From JAAZHD01 sp012510895 (GTDB lineage Bacteria; Bacillota; Clostridia; Caldicoprobacterales; DTU083), in contig JBMNJC010000009.1 in assembly GCA_050951465.1 (NCBI GenBank), positions 1 through 64,000 on the forward strand: a stretch of DNA of 64,000 nt. The letters run 5' to 3'. Below the pieces are notes generated by a model. It was not told where the DNA came from. It saw only the letters and a list, made by a program, of their open reading frames with translations, and did no database searches. The position numbers and the translations under genes are program-made. Positions 16,169-26,509 of the stretch are shown piece by piece (position 1 is the stretch's first letter; every line of letters begins with the position of its first letter).

Positions 16169-17512
16169 ATGTTTCCCTATTTGCCTACAACCAAGGCAGA
16201 AGAAGAAGCTATGTTAAACCGTTTAGGCATACAATCCATTGATGATCTATTTAATAATATTCCAGATTCAATTAAGTTGAAAAGAAAATTAGATTTGGAA
16301 GATCCAAAATCCGAAATTGAGGTAGAACGACTCTTGCAAGGATTCAGCAACCAAAATCTAAATGCGAGTAATACACCTATTTTTTTGGGTGCTGGAATTT
16401 ATGATCATTATATACCCTCTACAGTACGTTATGCCATTAACCGATCAGAATTTTATACTGCATATACACCCTATCAACCGGAAATAAGCCAGGGAACATT
16501 ACAAGTTATTTTTGAATATCAGAGTATGATATGCGCTATTACTGATATGGAAGTTTCTAATGCATCTCTTTATGATGGTGCCAGTGCAGCTGCAGAGGCT
16601 GCATTTTTAGCTGCAGAAAAAACTAGACGTAAACAGATAATTGTTTCGGAAACAATACATCCTGATACCCGTAGAGTATTGTCAACATATCTTAAATATC
16701 GTGGTATTGAGCTTGTAACAATCCCTATGACTAACGGCGTAACAGACATTGAAATATTGAAAAAAGAGGTTAGTGAAAATACAGCTGCAATTATCCTTCA
16801 AACTCCTAATTTTTTAGGTTACTTAGAGAATATGGAAGAAGCCGAGAAAATCATACATAAAAATAAAGGATTATTGATCTTATCTGTAGATCCTATCTCA
16901 CTTGGAATATTCAAAAGTCCTGGTGAATGGGGTGCTGATATCGCAATTGGAGATGGCCAAAGCTTAGGGAATCCAATGTCCTTCGGAGGTCCGACTCTGG
17001 GGTTTATCGCATGTTCAAAAGACTTAATTAGAAAAATGCCCGGTAGAATAGTTGGTCAGACAACAGATAAAGAAGGCAGGAGAGGATTTGTATCCACACT
17101 CCAAACCAGAGAACAGCATATCCGCAGGCAAAAAGCCACGTCAAATATTTGTTCAAATCAGGCACTAAATGCGCTTGCAGCTTGCGCATATCTTATAACA
17201 ATGGGAAAGAAAGGTTTGCATGATGTGGCTCGACTTTGTTATGATAAGGCACATTATGCTGCTGATATAATTACAGAAAGCGGTAAATATCGTTTAGCCT
17301 TTGAACAACCTTTTTTTAAAGAGTTCCCAATTCTAAGCGAATTCCCTGTGAAAAAAATTCAAAAAAAGCTGCTCGAAAACGGAATTATCGGTGGATATTC
17401 TTTACATAAAGATTTTCCTATATTAAAAAATGTCATTTTATATTGTGTAACAGAAAAACGCACAAAAAAAGAAATTGACTACCTTAAGCAATTATTGGAG
17501 GAGATGGCATGA
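16169..17512 (+). CDS. gcvPA: Glycine dehydrogenase (decarboxylating) subunit 1
   Basis: This is the N-terminal half of the two-subunit P protein found in Firmicutes, which decarboxylates glycine together with GcvPB. It is 447 aa. Typical blocks are FLGAGIYDHYIPSTVR, TAYTPYQPEISQGTLQ, NASLYDGASAAAEA and FGGPTLGFIACS. It starts one base after the gcvH stop, with GAGGAGG inside the gcvH end. Its stop overlaps the gcvPB start by four bases (ATGA), indicating translational coupling of two subunits needed in equal amounts. Confidence 0.95.
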   Translation: MFPYLPTTKAEEEAMLNRLGIQSIDDLFNNIPDSIKLKRKLDLEDPKSEIEVERLLQGFSNQNLNASNTPIFLGAGIYDHYIPSTVRYAINRSEFYTAYTPYQPEISQGTLQVIFEYQSMICAITDMEVSNASLYDGASAAAEAAFLAAEKTRRKQIIVSETIHPDTRRVLSTYLKYRGIELVTIPMTNGVTDIEILKKEVSENTAAIILQTPNFLGYLENMEEAEKIIHKNKGLLILSVDPISLGIFKSPGEWGADIAIGDGQSLGNPMSFGGPTLGFIACSKDLIRKMPGRIVGQTTDKEGRRGFVSTLQTREQHIRRQKATSNICSNQALNALAACAYLITMGKKGLHDVARLCYDKAHYAADIITESGKYRLAFEQPFFKEFPILSEFPVKKIQKKLLENGIIGGYSLHKDFPILKNVILYCVTEKRTKKEIDYLKQLLEEMA

Positions 17513-18957
17513 AAAAGTATGATAAATTAATATTTGAATGCTCAGTCCCTGGCAGAAAAGCTTATAGACTACCGACTTCTGATGTGCCAGAATATGATTT
17601 GCCTTCCTCCTTTGTGCGGCAAAAACAAGCTTCTTTACCGGAGGTAAGCGAAGTAGATGTCATAAGACATTTTGCAAATTTATCACATAAGAACTATGCA
17701 GTGGATCTGGGAATTTATCCTCTAGGTTCCTGTACAATGAAGTATAATCCTAAAATTAATGAAGAAGTAGCACAAATGCCTGGTTTTACTTATATTCACC
17801 CATTACAGCCTGTTGAAACTGTCCAAGGGGCCCTTGAACTGATTGCTGAACTGGAAAAATTTCTTTGTGAAATAACTGGTATGTCAGCTTTCAGCATGCA
17901 ACCTTCAGCTGGTGCCCAAGGTGAGGCACTTGGTTTAATGATTATAAAGGCTTTTCATGAGAATCGAGGAGATTATAAACGAAATAAGATTATAGTTCCG
18001 GACTCAGCACATGGTACAAATCCTGCAACTGCAGCTATGCTAGGTATGAAAGTTATTGAAGTTCCATCGAATAAAGATGGCGGTGTGGATATAGAAAAGC
18101 TTAAAACTGTAATTGATGATAAAATAGCGGGTCTGATGTTAACAAACCCCAGCACATTGGGTCTGTTTGAAAAAAATATTCTTAAAATAGCTGATATGAT
18201 CCATGAAGCAGGAGGTTTATTATACTATGATGGTGCAAACGCTAATGCTATCATGGGTATAACACGTCCCGGAGATATGGGTTTTGATGTATTGCATTTG
18301 AATCTTCACAAGACTTTTTCAACACCTCATGGCGGTGGTGGCCCTGGAGCAGGCCCGGTTGGTGTATCAAAACAATTGACAGACTATCTTCCTGTTCCAG
18401 TCATTGTAAAAAAAGATGACAAATATGAGTTGGATTATAACAGACCCTTATCTATAGGGAAAATAAAGGGTTTTTACGGAAATTTCGGAGTTTTAGTTCG
18501 CGCCTTTGCCTATATTGCAACAATGGGTGCTGAAGGTTTGAAACGAGTCAGTGAATTAGCAGTATTACACGCTAATTATATGATGGAAAATTTAAAAGAA
18601 TATTATTATCTTCCATATGATCGAACTTGCATGCATGAATTTGTGATAAGCCGATTAAAAAATAATCCCAATGGTATAACTACTAAGGAAATTGCTAAGC
18701 GTCTGCTGGATTTTGATGTGCATCCCCCAACAATATACTTTCCACTTATTGTAAACGAAGCAATGATGATAGAACCAACAGAAACAGAGAGTAAAGATTC
18801 AATGGATAAATTCATAGAAGCAATGATACAAATTGCCAGAGAGGCTGTTGAAAATCCGGAAATAATAAGGACTGCGCCACACAACACACCGAGTAAGTTG
18901 TTGGATGAAGTAAAAGCAGCCAGAAATCCAGTAGTAAAATGGGAAGCAGAAACATAA
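17509..18957 (+). CDS. gcvPB: Glycine dehydrogenase (decarboxylating) subunit 2
   Basis: This is the pyridoxal-phosphate-bearing subunit of the P protein. It is 482 aa. The PLP lysine is K268 in LNLHKTFSTPHGGGG. Other family blocks are LGSCTMKYNPKINEE, QPSAGAQGEALG, PDSAHGTNPATAAM and LLYYDGANANAI. Start overlap with gcvPA is four bases, with GGAGGAG upstream. It ends the gcv operon. The following 64 bases have an A/T-rich inverted sequence (CTTTTATAAATTATAAAAAGG) that is at best a weak terminator. Confidence 0.95.
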   Translation: MKKYDKLIFECSVPGRKAYRLPTSDVPEYDLPSSFVRQKQASLPEVSEVDVIRHFANLSHKNYAVDLGIYPLGSCTMKYNPKINEEVAQMPGFTYIHPLQPVETVQGALELIAELEKFLCEITGMSAFSMQPSAGAQGEALGLMIIKAFHENRGDYKRNKIIVPDSAHGTNPATAAMLGMKVIEVPSNKDGGVDIEKLKTVIDDKIAGLMLTNPSTLGLFEKNILKIADMIHEAGGLLYYDGANANAIMGITRPGDMGFDVLHLNLHKTFSTPHGGGGPGAGPVGVSKQLTDYLPVPVIVKKDDKYELDYNRPLSIGKIKGFYGNFGVLVRAFAYIATMGAEGLKRVSELAVLHANYMMENLKEYYYLPYDRTCMHEFVISRLKNNPNGITTKEIAKRLLDFDVHPPTIYFPLIVNEAMMIEPTETESKDSMDKFIEAMIQIAREAVENPEIIRTAPHNTPSKLLDEVKAARNPVVKWEAET

Positions 18958-19021
18958 AATCAGTTAATATCACTAAGGCCTTTTATAAATTATAAAAAAG
19001 GGGCAAATATGGGGGTATAAA

Positions 19022-20143
19022 TTGTTGAACGAAAAACGGTATTGGGTATGGTTGAGCTGTATACCGGGTATAGGAGCAAGGCGATTCTATAAACTTTTAG
19101 AGTTTTTTGACTCGCCTGCAGAAATATTTAGAGCAACTGATGCAGAATTAAAACATGCGGAACTGATAATAGGAAAAAAGAATATAGAAATCTTACGTAA
19201 TTACAAAAGCGAAAAATACCTGAAACAAGCTGATGCAATTTTACTTAACCAAAATATTAGGGTAATCACTCTACTATGCAAGGAATATCCGCCTTTGTTA
19301 AAAACAATATATGATCCTCCGCCTGTAATATATGTAATGGGTCAAGAGCTTAAAACTAATCTGCCGACAATTGCAATTGTTGGATCACGCCGTTCTTCAG
19401 AATATGGGCGTATAACAGCCCGAAATATTTCACGTACCCTTGCAGAAGCAGGGGTCGTCATTATTAGTGGTATGGCTCGTGGAATAGATTCTATGGCCCA
19501 TGCAGGAGCTTTGGATGCTGAAAATGGGTATACTATTGCCGTATTGGGTTGCGGTGTAGATTATATATATCCTCTTGAAAATAAAAGACTATACTATTCC
19601 ATTCTCGAACGAGGAACAATTATAAGTGAATATCCTCCTGGTACCAGTCCTGCCCCAGGTAATTTTCCTGCACGTAATCGAATCGTTAGTGGAATGTCTC
19701 ATGGTATTTTGGTTGTAGAAGCAGGCATTAAAAGTGGAGCATTGATAACTGTAGATTGTGCATTGGAACAAGGAAGAGATGTTTATGCACTTCCAGGTAA
19801 TATTAACAGCCCACTTAGTCAGGGTACAAACAAACTATTAAAAGAAGGGGCTAAAATCGTTACTTCAGTAGAGGATATAATAGAAGACCTGAAAAATGCA
19901 TCCCTCCTCCAAAGCCAATCTATTCTTCCTTTCCATAGGCCGGACAGTTCTACGCAGGTCCTTGATTTATTCGAATCGCTGGTGTATAATGCTTTGGAAG
20001 ATGGTGAAAAAGGTTTTGAGGACTTAGTCTTACTTACGAAAATAGAACCAGGCCAACTAAATGGGATTTTAACCCTTATGGAAATTAAGGGAGTTATAAA
20101 GAAATTGCCTGGTAAAATATTTAGTATTCAATGGAAGGTATAA
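19022..20143 (+). CDS. dprA: DNA processing protein DprA (Smf)
   Basis: DprA loads RecA on single-stranded DNA taken up during transformation. The protein is 373 aa. It has a SAM-like N-terminal domain (LSCIPGIGARRFYKLLEFFDSP), a Rossmann core with VGSRRSSEYGRITA, ISGMARGIDSMAHAGAL and PPGTSPAPGNFPARNRI, and a C-terminal winged-helix DprA_WH domain (from about residue 310). Start is a TTG at 19022 preceded by GGGGG. It is followed ten bases later by topA, the classical Firmicutes neighbour. Confidence 0.93.
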   Translation: MLNEKRYWVWLSCIPGIGARRFYKLLEFFDSPAEIFRATDAELKHAELIIGKKNIEILRNYKSEKYLKQADAILLNQNIRVITLLCKEYPPLLKTIYDPPPVIYVMGQELKTNLPTIAIVGSRRSSEYGRITARNISRTLAEAGVVIISGMARGIDSMAHAGALDAENGYTIAVLGCGVDYIYPLENKRLYYSILERGTIISEYPPGTSPAPGNFPARNRIVSGMSHGILVVEAGIKSGALITVDCALEQGRDVYALPGNINSPLSQGTNKLLKEGAKIVTSVEDIIEDLKNASLLQSQSILPFHRPDSSTQVLDLFESLVYNALEDGEKGFEDLVLLTKIEPGQLNGILTLMEIKGVIKKLPGKIFSIQWKV

Positions 20144-20158
20144 TTTGGAGGCTTGTTA

Positions 20159-22264
20159 ATGACGCAAAAATTAGTCATAGTAGAATCCCCTACAAAAGCA
20201 AAAACAATTAAGAAATTTTTAGGCAGAAATTTTAAAGTAGAAGCATCTATGGGACATATAAGAGATCTGCCCAAAAGTCAATTAGGAGTAGATATCGATA
20301 ATAACTTTGAGCCGAAATATATTACTATTCGAGGTAAAGGTGAAATACTGGTAAAGCTTAGAAAAGCAGCCAAAAATGCAGATGAAATCTATCTTGCAAC
20401 TGACCCTGACAGAGAAGGAGAGGCGATTGCTTGGCACTTGACTCATGTTCTGAAAATAAATGGGGATTCCCCTTGCAGAATAGAGTTTAACGAAATCACT
20501 AAACAGGCAGTAACAAATGCTATTAAAAACCCAAGGCTTCTTAACCAAAATTTGATTGATGCACAACAAGCTCGCAGAGTGCTGGATAGAGTGGTAGGAT
20601 ATAAAATCAGTCCATTGTTATGGCGTAAAGTACGTAAAGGTCTAAGTGCAGGCCGTGTGCAATCCGTTGCGACGCGTATAATATGTGATCGGGAAAATGA
20701 AATACAAGCTTTTAGACCAGAAGAATACTGGACATTAAAAGGAGTTTTTTATCCTGACACTGACAAAAAGTATCACGAGTTTGAAGCTTACCTATATGGA
20801 TGGAAGAATGAAAGGATAACACCAAATAATAAAGAAGAAATAGACCAAATATTGTCAAGATTGGATAAAGTTACATTCAAGGTTGAAAGGATACAAAAGG
20901 GACAGAGGAAGCGCAAAGCACCTGCGCCATTTACTACTAGTACCCTTCAACAAGATGCTGCACGAAAACTCGGATTTAGTACTAAAAAGACCATGATGTT
21001 AGCACAGCAACTCTATGAGGGGGTAGATGTAAAAGGCGAAGGATCCCTTGCTTTAATCACCTATATTCGTACTGATTCAACCCGTGTTTCGGTTGAGGCG
21101 CAAAATTCTGCAAAAAAAATTATAGAATCAAAATTTGGGAGAGAATATTATCCAAGTATACCCAATGTATATAAAAGTAAGAAAGGTGCACAGGATGCTC
21201 ACGAGGCAATCCGCCCTACCTACATAAATAAAACTCCTGATGAGCTTAAAGATTCTTTAAAAAGAGACCAATTGCGCTTATATCGCTTAATCTATGATCG
21301 GTTCTTAGCCAGTCAGATGACACCGGCTCTGTACGAAGTAATAACAATACATATAAACGCTGATGAGTATAGTTTTCGTACCAATGGATCTCGTAAAATT
21401 TTTCCCGGATATACAGCCGTATATAAGGAAGAAAATGATGAAGATAACACAGATGAAGATGTCAATTTACCACCTTTAAAGGAAGGGCAGTTAATTACAT
21501 TAAAAGAGTGGAAGCCTGAGCAGCATTTCACTCAACCTCCTCCACGTTATACCGAAGCATCATTAGTGCGTGCTTTAGAAGATATGGGTATAGGTCGTCC
21601 TAGTACTTATGCACCAACGATTTCTACTATTTTATCCCGAGGTTATGTAGAAAGAGATGCAAAAACATTGATACCTACTGAACTCGGACAAATAGTAAAT
21701 GATCTTATGATGGAGTACTTTCCCAGTATAATGGACTATAAATTTACTGCAGAAATGGAACAAAAATTGGATGAGGTAGAAGACGGAAATGTTGCATGGC
21801 GTAGTATTTTGCAAGAATTCTACAAAATATTTTCTCAATATATGGAAAATGCTGAGAGATCCATTGAAAAGATTGAGTTGGAAGATGAAGTATCTGATGT
21901 GATCTGCGAAAAATGTGGAAGTAATATGGTGATCAAAATAGGACGATACGGAAAATTTTTAGCTTGTCCTAATTTCCCCGATTGCCGTAATACAAAACCA
22001 ATTTTGGAGGAAGTAGATGCAGTATGCCCTAAATGTAATGGAGCTATTGTTGTGAGAAAATCTAAAAAGGGCAGGAAATTTTATGGATGTGAAAATTACC
22101 CGGAATGCAACTTCGTTTCTTGGGATCTTCCAGTAAAAGAAAAATGTCCGAATTGCGGCAGTTATATGATAGAAAAAATAACTTCAAATGGAAAAAAGAT
22201 AGTTTGTTCTGATAAACAATGTGGATATATATATGATTCTAGAAGAAAAACGAGTAAAGGATGA
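20159..22264 (+). CDS. topA: DNA topoisomerase I
   Basis: This type IA topoisomerase relaxes negative supercoils through a tyrosine-DNA intermediate. The protein is 701 aa from the ATG at 20159; GGAGG at that spacing favours it over the TTG two codons earlier. The Toprim domain is LVIVESPTKAKTIKKFLG...ATDPDREGEAIAWH, and the active tyrosine is Y302 in ITYIRTDSTR. The C-terminus has three four-cysteine zinc fingers: CEKCGSNM...CPNFPDC, CPKCNGAI...CENYPEC and CPNCGSYM...CSDKQC. It is co-transcribed with dprA and trmFO. Confidence 0.96.
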   Translation: MTQKLVIVESPTKAKTIKKFLGRNFKVEASMGHIRDLPKSQLGVDIDNNFEPKYITIRGKGEILVKLRKAAKNADEIYLATDPDREGEAIAWHLTHVLKINGDSPCRIEFNEITKQAVTNAIKNPRLLNQNLIDAQQARRVLDRVVGYKISPLLWRKVRKGLSAGRVQSVATRIICDRENEIQAFRPEEYWTLKGVFYPDTDKKYHEFEAYLYGWKNERITPNNKEEIDQILSRLDKVTFKVERIQKGQRKRKAPAPFTTSTLQQDAARKLGFSTKKTMMLAQQLYEGVDVKGEGSLALITYIRTDSTRVSVEAQNSAKKIIESKFGREYYPSIPNVYKSKKGAQDAHEAIRPTYINKTPDELKDSLKRDQLRLYRLIYDRFLASQMTPALYEVITIHINADEYSFRTNGSRKIFPGYTAVYKEENDEDNTDEDVNLPPLKEGQLITLKEWKPEQHFTQPPPRYTEASLVRALEDMGIGRPSTYAPTISTILSRGYVERDAKTLIPTELGQIVNDLMMEYFPSIMDYKFTAEMEQKLDEVEDGNVAWRSILQEFYKIFSQYMENAERSIEKIELEDEVSDVICEKCGSNMVIKIGRYGKFLACPNFPDCRNTKPILEEVDAVCPKCNGAIVVRKSKKGRKFYGCENYPECNFVSWDLPVKEKCPNCGSYMIEKITSNGKKIVCSDKQCGYIYDSRRKTSKG

Positions 22265-22268
22265 ATGT

Positions 22269-23579
22269 ATGAAAGTTAAAATAATAGGAGCAGGCTTAGC
22301 AGGATGCGAAGCTGCTTGGCAACTTGCTAATCAAGGAATTTCAGTTGAATTATACGAAATGCGACCATATAAAATGACACCTGCTCACAAAACAGATAAG
22401 TTATCAGAGCTTGTCTGTTCCAATTCTTTAAAATCAAATAAATTAGATAACGCATCAGGTTTGCTAAAAGAAGAAATGCGTTTGCTTCGTTCTTTAATTA
22501 TAGAAGCTGCAGATAACAATAAAATCCCTGCCGGTAGTGCCTTGGCAGTTGATCGGGAAGGTTTTGCCTCCTATATAACTGAAAGAATCAATGCTCATCC
22601 AAATATCCACTTGTATCGTAAAGAGATATTAAATATAGAAATGCCTTGCAAAAATCCGATAATCATAGCAACCGGACCGTTATCTTCTTCCGCAATTTCG
22701 GAAAGTATTTCTAAACTGGTAAATCAAGATCATTTTTATTTTTACGATGCGGCTGCACCAATTATTACATATGAATCTTTGAATCTGGAAAAGGTATTTC
22801 GGGCTTCGCGCTACAATAAAGGCGGCAATGATTATATCAATTGTCCTTTGTCTAAAGATGAGTATTACGCTTTCTATAAAGAATTAGTAAATGCAGAAGA
22901 AGCACCAACACAAGATTTTGAACAAGGCAAGATTTTTGAAGCATGTATACCAATTGAAATAATGGCACGCAGAGGGATTGATACCATGAGGTTCGGGCCA
23001 TTAAAGCCAGTTGGTCTAATCGATCCCAAATCAGGTAAAGAGCCTTATGCTGTGGTTCAGCTTCGTCAAGATGATTCACGCGGACTTCTTTATAATATGG
23101 TTGGTTTTCAAACACACTTGAAATTTAGCGAGCAAAAACGCGTGTTCTCTATGATACCCGGACTCGAAAATGCAGAGTTTGTCAGATACGGCGTTATGCA
23201 TAGGAACACTTTTATAAATTCCCCGAAATTATTAGATCAATATTACCGTTTTAGAAAAAATAAAAATGTTTTTTTTGCCGGTCAAATAACAGGAGTGGAA
23301 GGATATGTAGAATCTGCTTCAAGTGGACTACTGGCTGGGTTAACTTTAGCCCATACCCTAAAAGGAAAGAAGCCTATAGACTTCACAGATAAAACTATGA
23401 TAGGAGCATTGGCATATTATATTTCACATTCTCCGACTTATGGCTTTCAGCCAATGAATGCTAATTTTGGAATAATAGCTCCTTTAGAAAAACGGATTAA
23501 AAACAAGAAGGAAAAAAATATAGCTATCGTTAATCGTTCACTAACATTAATAAATAGTATTGTTAAAAACATCTTTTAA
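22269..23579 (+). CDS. trmFO: tRNA (uracil-54-C5) methyltransferase, folate-dependent
   Basis: TrmFO makes 5-methyluridine at position 54 of tRNAs using methylene-tetrahydrofolate and FAD. The protein is 436 aa from the ATG at 22269 (MKVKIIGAGLAGCEAA), with AAAGGA upstream and four bases after topA. The FAD-binding GAGLAG motif, LVCSNSLKSN with its conserved cysteine, and AGQITGVEGYVESASSGLLAG support the call. In Bacillus the next gene is xerC (codV); here 166 bases without a gene lead to hslV. The one-carbon donor links loosely to the gcv operon upstream. Confidence 0.95.
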   Translation: MKVKIIGAGLAGCEAAWQLANQGISVELYEMRPYKMTPAHKTDKLSELVCSNSLKSNKLDNASGLLKEEMRLLRSLIIEAADNNKIPAGSALAVDREGFASYITERINAHPNIHLYRKEILNIEMPCKNPIIIATGPLSSSAISESISKLVNQDHFYFYDAAAPIITYESLNLEKVFRASRYNKGGNDYINCPLSKDEYYAFYKELVNAEEAPTQDFEQGKIFEACIPIEIMARRGIDTMRFGPLKPVGLIDPKSGKEPYAVVQLRQDDSRGLLYNMVGFQTHLKFSEQKRVFSMIPGLENAEFVRYGVMHRNTFINSPKLLDQYYRFRKNKNVFFAGQITGVEGYVESASSGLLAGLTLAHTLKGKKPIDFTDKTMIGALAYYISHSPTYGFQPMNANFGIIAPLEKRIKNKKEKNIAIVNRSLTLINSIVKNIF

Positions 23580-23745
23580 TTTATTTTGACTGGCATTGGC
23601 TAGTAAATTTTATTCAACATTTTTAAAAGAAAGTACTATCTTGAAAACATATATCAGAATATACAGAATTGTTTAAACTATATTGAATATTTTAGTTGAT
23701 TATGATAAAATTCCATTGGTTTAAATGAAAAGGAGAATGAACCTC

Positions 23746-24276
23746 ATGCTGAAGGGTACAACAATTATAGCAATAAGAAAAAATGGAAAAGGCGCCATAG
23801 CCGGTGATGGACAAGTCACTCTCGGACAAACCGTTATTATGAAACATGGTGCCCGAAAAGTAAGGAGGCTCTATCATGACAGTGTATTAGTGGGTTTTGC
23901 CGGCTCAGTAGCTGATGCTTTTACATTGAGCGAGAAGTTTGAAGCTAAGTTGGAAGAATACGCAGGAAATTTACAACGTGCAGCTGTTGAACTTGCACGT
24001 GAGTGGAGAGCAGATAAAGTATTACGAAAACTGGAAGCCATGATTATAGCCATGGATAAAGAGAATTTGTTAATGATATCAGGTACTGGAGAGGTCATAG
24101 AACCAGATGATGAGATCATCGCCATCGGTTCAGGTGGAATGTATGCTTTGTCCGCAGCAAAAGCATTAGCTTCTCATACAGAAATGGAAGCAGCAGAAAT
24201 TGCTAGAGAGGCGATGAAAATAGCAGCTTCTATTTGTGTTTTTACCAATAACAACATTTACGTAGAAGAAATATAA
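23746..24276 (+). CDS. hslV: HslV (ClpQ) protease subunit
   Basis: This is the proteolytic ring of the HslUV complex, a proteasome-like ATP-dependent protease. It is 176 aa. The start is the ATG at 23746 (MLKGTTIIAIRKNG) with AAAAGGAG at good spacing; two upstream ATGs in frame are too close to or inside that site. Processing after G4 would expose the catalytic N-terminal threonine T5 (TTIIAIR). KHGARKVRRL and GSGGMYALSAAKAL are family blocks. It is followed 15 bases later by its ATPase hslU. Confidence 0.95.
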   Translation: MLKGTTIIAIRKNGKGAIAGDGQVTLGQTVIMKHGARKVRRLYHDSVLVGFAGSVADAFTLSEKFEAKLEEYAGNLQRAAVELAREWRADKVLRKLEAMIIAMDKENLLMISGTGEVIEPDDEIIAIGSGGMYALSAAKALASHTEMEAAEIAREAMKIAASICVFTNNNIYVEEI

Positions 24277-24291
24277 AGGTGAGGATTATTT

Positions 24292-25713
24292 ATGAATTTA
24301 ACCCCAAAGGAAATAGTCCGTGAATTGGATCGATTTATAATTGGTCAAACAGAAGCGAAACGTTCTGTAGCTACTGCACTGCGAAATAGATATCGTAGAA
24401 ATCAATTAGATGAAAAAATCAGAGAAGAAATTACTCCTAAAAACATACTTATGATAGGACCTACCGGAGTAGGTAAAACTGAAATTGCACGCCGATTAGC
24501 AAAATTAGTTCATGCTCCGTTTGTGAAAGTGGAAGCAACTAAATTTACGGAAGTTGGATATGTAGGTCGAGATGTAGAATCGATTATAAGAGATTTGGTT
24601 GAAGCTGCAATTAGAATGGTAAAAAATGAAAAGATGGCCACCGTGCGCGAAAAAGCTGCCATAGCCGCAGAAGAACGTATATTGGACTCTTTGCTTCCCC
24701 CGCAGAAAAAGAAAAATTCTACTCCTTTTAGTCTTTTTCATGAAGATAATAACGAGCAAATAGATGTTGAAGTTGTTCCTTCAGAAATAGAAGAAGAGAA
24801 TTCAGCTATAAGTTCACTATCAATGAAATCACAACTAAGTACACGGGAAAAATTTCGATATCGTCTCAGAGAAGGAAAGATGGAAGATTCTATAATAGAG
24901 ATCGAAGTAAGTGAAAACCAGTATCCTGGAATAGGAGTCTTGCCTGGATTGGGTAATGAAGATATGATAATCCAAATTCAGGATATATTCGGGAATATCT
25001 TTCCTAAGAAGAAACGTACTCGAAAAACTACTATCAGGGAAGCAAGAAAGATTTTTGAGCAAGAAGAAGCTCAAAAACTCATTGATATGGATGAAGTTAT
25101 TGACGAAGCTATCCAGTTGGCAGAACAAAACGGCATTGTATTCTTGGATGAAATCGATAAAATTGCTGGTAAAGAGATGGGAACTAGTCCTGATGTATCC
25201 CGAGAAGGTGTGCAACGGGATATTCTTCCTATAGTTGAAGGTACAATAGTTATGACCAAATATGGTCCTATAAAAACCAATCATATTTTATTTATCGCTG
25301 CTGGTGCTTTCCATGTATCTAAAGTTTCCGATTTAATTCCTGAATTACAAGGACGATTTCCTATACAAGTGGAGTTAAAGAGTCTCTCAGAAGAAGACTT
25401 TCGACAAATTTTAATACAACCAGAAAATGCAATTATTAAACAACAAATTGCACTTATGGAAACCGAAGGCGTAAATTTAGTGTTCACCGATGATGCTATT
25501 GATGAAATAGCAAGAATCGCATATATAATGAACCAAAGTAAAGAAAACATTGGGGCCAGAAGACTTCATACAGTGATTGAGAAATTAATGGAAGATTTGT
25601 CTTATAATGCAGAAGATTTACGTAATCAGACTATTACTATTGACAGCGCATTTGTAAAAAAGAATCTACAGGATATTATTAAGGAAACAGACTTAAACAA
25701 ATTCATTTTATAA
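24292..25713 (+). CDS. hslU: HslU (ClpY) unfoldase ATPase
   Basis: This AAA+ ATPase unfolds substrates and feeds them to HslV. It is 473 aa. It has Walker A GPTGVGKTEIARRLAK near residue 60, the GYVGRDVESIIRDL pore-region block, an intermediate domain rich in charged residues (about 130-240), Walker B IVFLDEIDKIAGK, and a C-terminal end NKFIL, the tail that docks into HslV. It sits between hslV and codY as in Bacillus. Confidence 0.96.
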   Translation: MNLTPKEIVRELDRFIIGQTEAKRSVATALRNRYRRNQLDEKIREEITPKNILMIGPTGVGKTEIARRLAKLVHAPFVKVEATKFTEVGYVGRDVESIIRDLVEAAIRMVKNEKMATVREKAAIAAEERILDSLLPPQKKKNSTPFSLFHEDNNEQIDVEVVPSEIEEENSAISSLSMKSQLSTREKFRYRLREGKMEDSIIEIEVSENQYPGIGVLPGLGNEDMIIQIQDIFGNIFPKKKRTRKTTIREARKIFEQEEAQKLIDMDEVIDEAIQLAEQNGIVFLDEIDKIAGKEMGTSPDVSREGVQRDILPIVEGTIVMTKYGPIKTNHILFIAAGAFHVSKVSDLIPELQGRFPIQVELKSLSEEDFRQILIQPENAIIKQQIALMETEGVNLVFTDDAIDEIARIAYIMNQSKENIGARRLHTVIEKLMEDLSYNAEDLRNQTITIDSAFVKKNLQDIIKETDLNKFIL

Positions 25714-25732
25714 TAAAAGGAGTGAACTGCTA

Positions 25733-26485
25733 ATGTCCTGTAATTTATTGGAAAATACAAGGAAGTTAAATAAGGTTTTGCAAGATGCTGGACCAGACGG
25801 CGTAATGTTTTCCGATTTAACAAATATACTAAGTCAAATTCTAAACTGTAACGTTTTTGTAGCAAGCAAGAAAGGTCGCATCATAGGCAAAGCTATATAT
25901 AACAAAGATAGCATACTACCATTGATAGAATCAAATGCCAACGAATTTCGTTTTTCTGACGAATTCAATCAGGAGCTATTGAGTTATGACGAAACACATA
26001 TCAATATCAACATAGACAAGAACAAAAATGATTATGTCCGTATTGCGGTTGTTCCAGTGATTTCAGGGCTCGGTAGATTAGGCACGCTTATTTTTGAATT
26101 CCATGGCAGAGACATGACTACCGAAGAAATAATTTTGGCTGAATATAGTGCAACCATTGTAGGATTGGAGATTATGCGTTCTAAAACAGAAGAATATGAA
26201 GAACAAGCCCGCAAGAAAGCCGATGTGCAAATGGCTGTCAGTACATTATCATATTCTGAGTTGGAGGCTATTGAGCATATATTTGCTGAACTCAATGGTA
26301 TGGAAGGTTTGTTAATAGCAAGCAAAATAGCTGATCGTGTAGGTATTACCCGTTCTGTTATAGTAAACGCCTTACGTAAATTGGAAAGTGCAGGTGTTAT
26401 CGAATCAAGGTCTTTAGGTATGAAAGGCACACATATAAAAATTTTGAATGAGGAGCTGCTTACTGAGTTAAATAAACCCAGATAG
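25733..26485 (+). CDS. codY: Global nutritional repressor CodY
   Basis: CodY senses GTP and branched-chain amino acids and represses many stationary-phase, competence and nitrogen genes. The protein is 250 aa. It has an N-terminal GAF domain (VFVASKKGRIIGKAI..., residues about 30-150) and a C-terminal winged helix with the family's near-invariant recognition helix, DRVGITRSVIVNALRKLESAG. The ATG has AAAGGAG upstream. It ends the hslV-hslU-codY block. Confidence 0.96.
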   Translation: MSCNLLENTRKLNKVLQDAGPDGVMFSDLTNILSQILNCNVFVASKKGRIIGKAIYNKDSILPLIESNANEFRFSDEFNQELLSYDETHININIDKNKNDYVRIAVVPVISGLGRLGTLIFEFHGRDMTTEEIILAEYSATIVGLEIMRSKTEEYEEQARKKADVQMAVSTLSYSELEAIEHIFAELNGMEGLLIASKIADRVGITRSVIVNALRKLESAGVIESRSLGMKGTHIKILNEELLTELNKPR

Positions 26486-26509
26486 TATTTTGGGAAAGAA
26501 GTGAAATTT

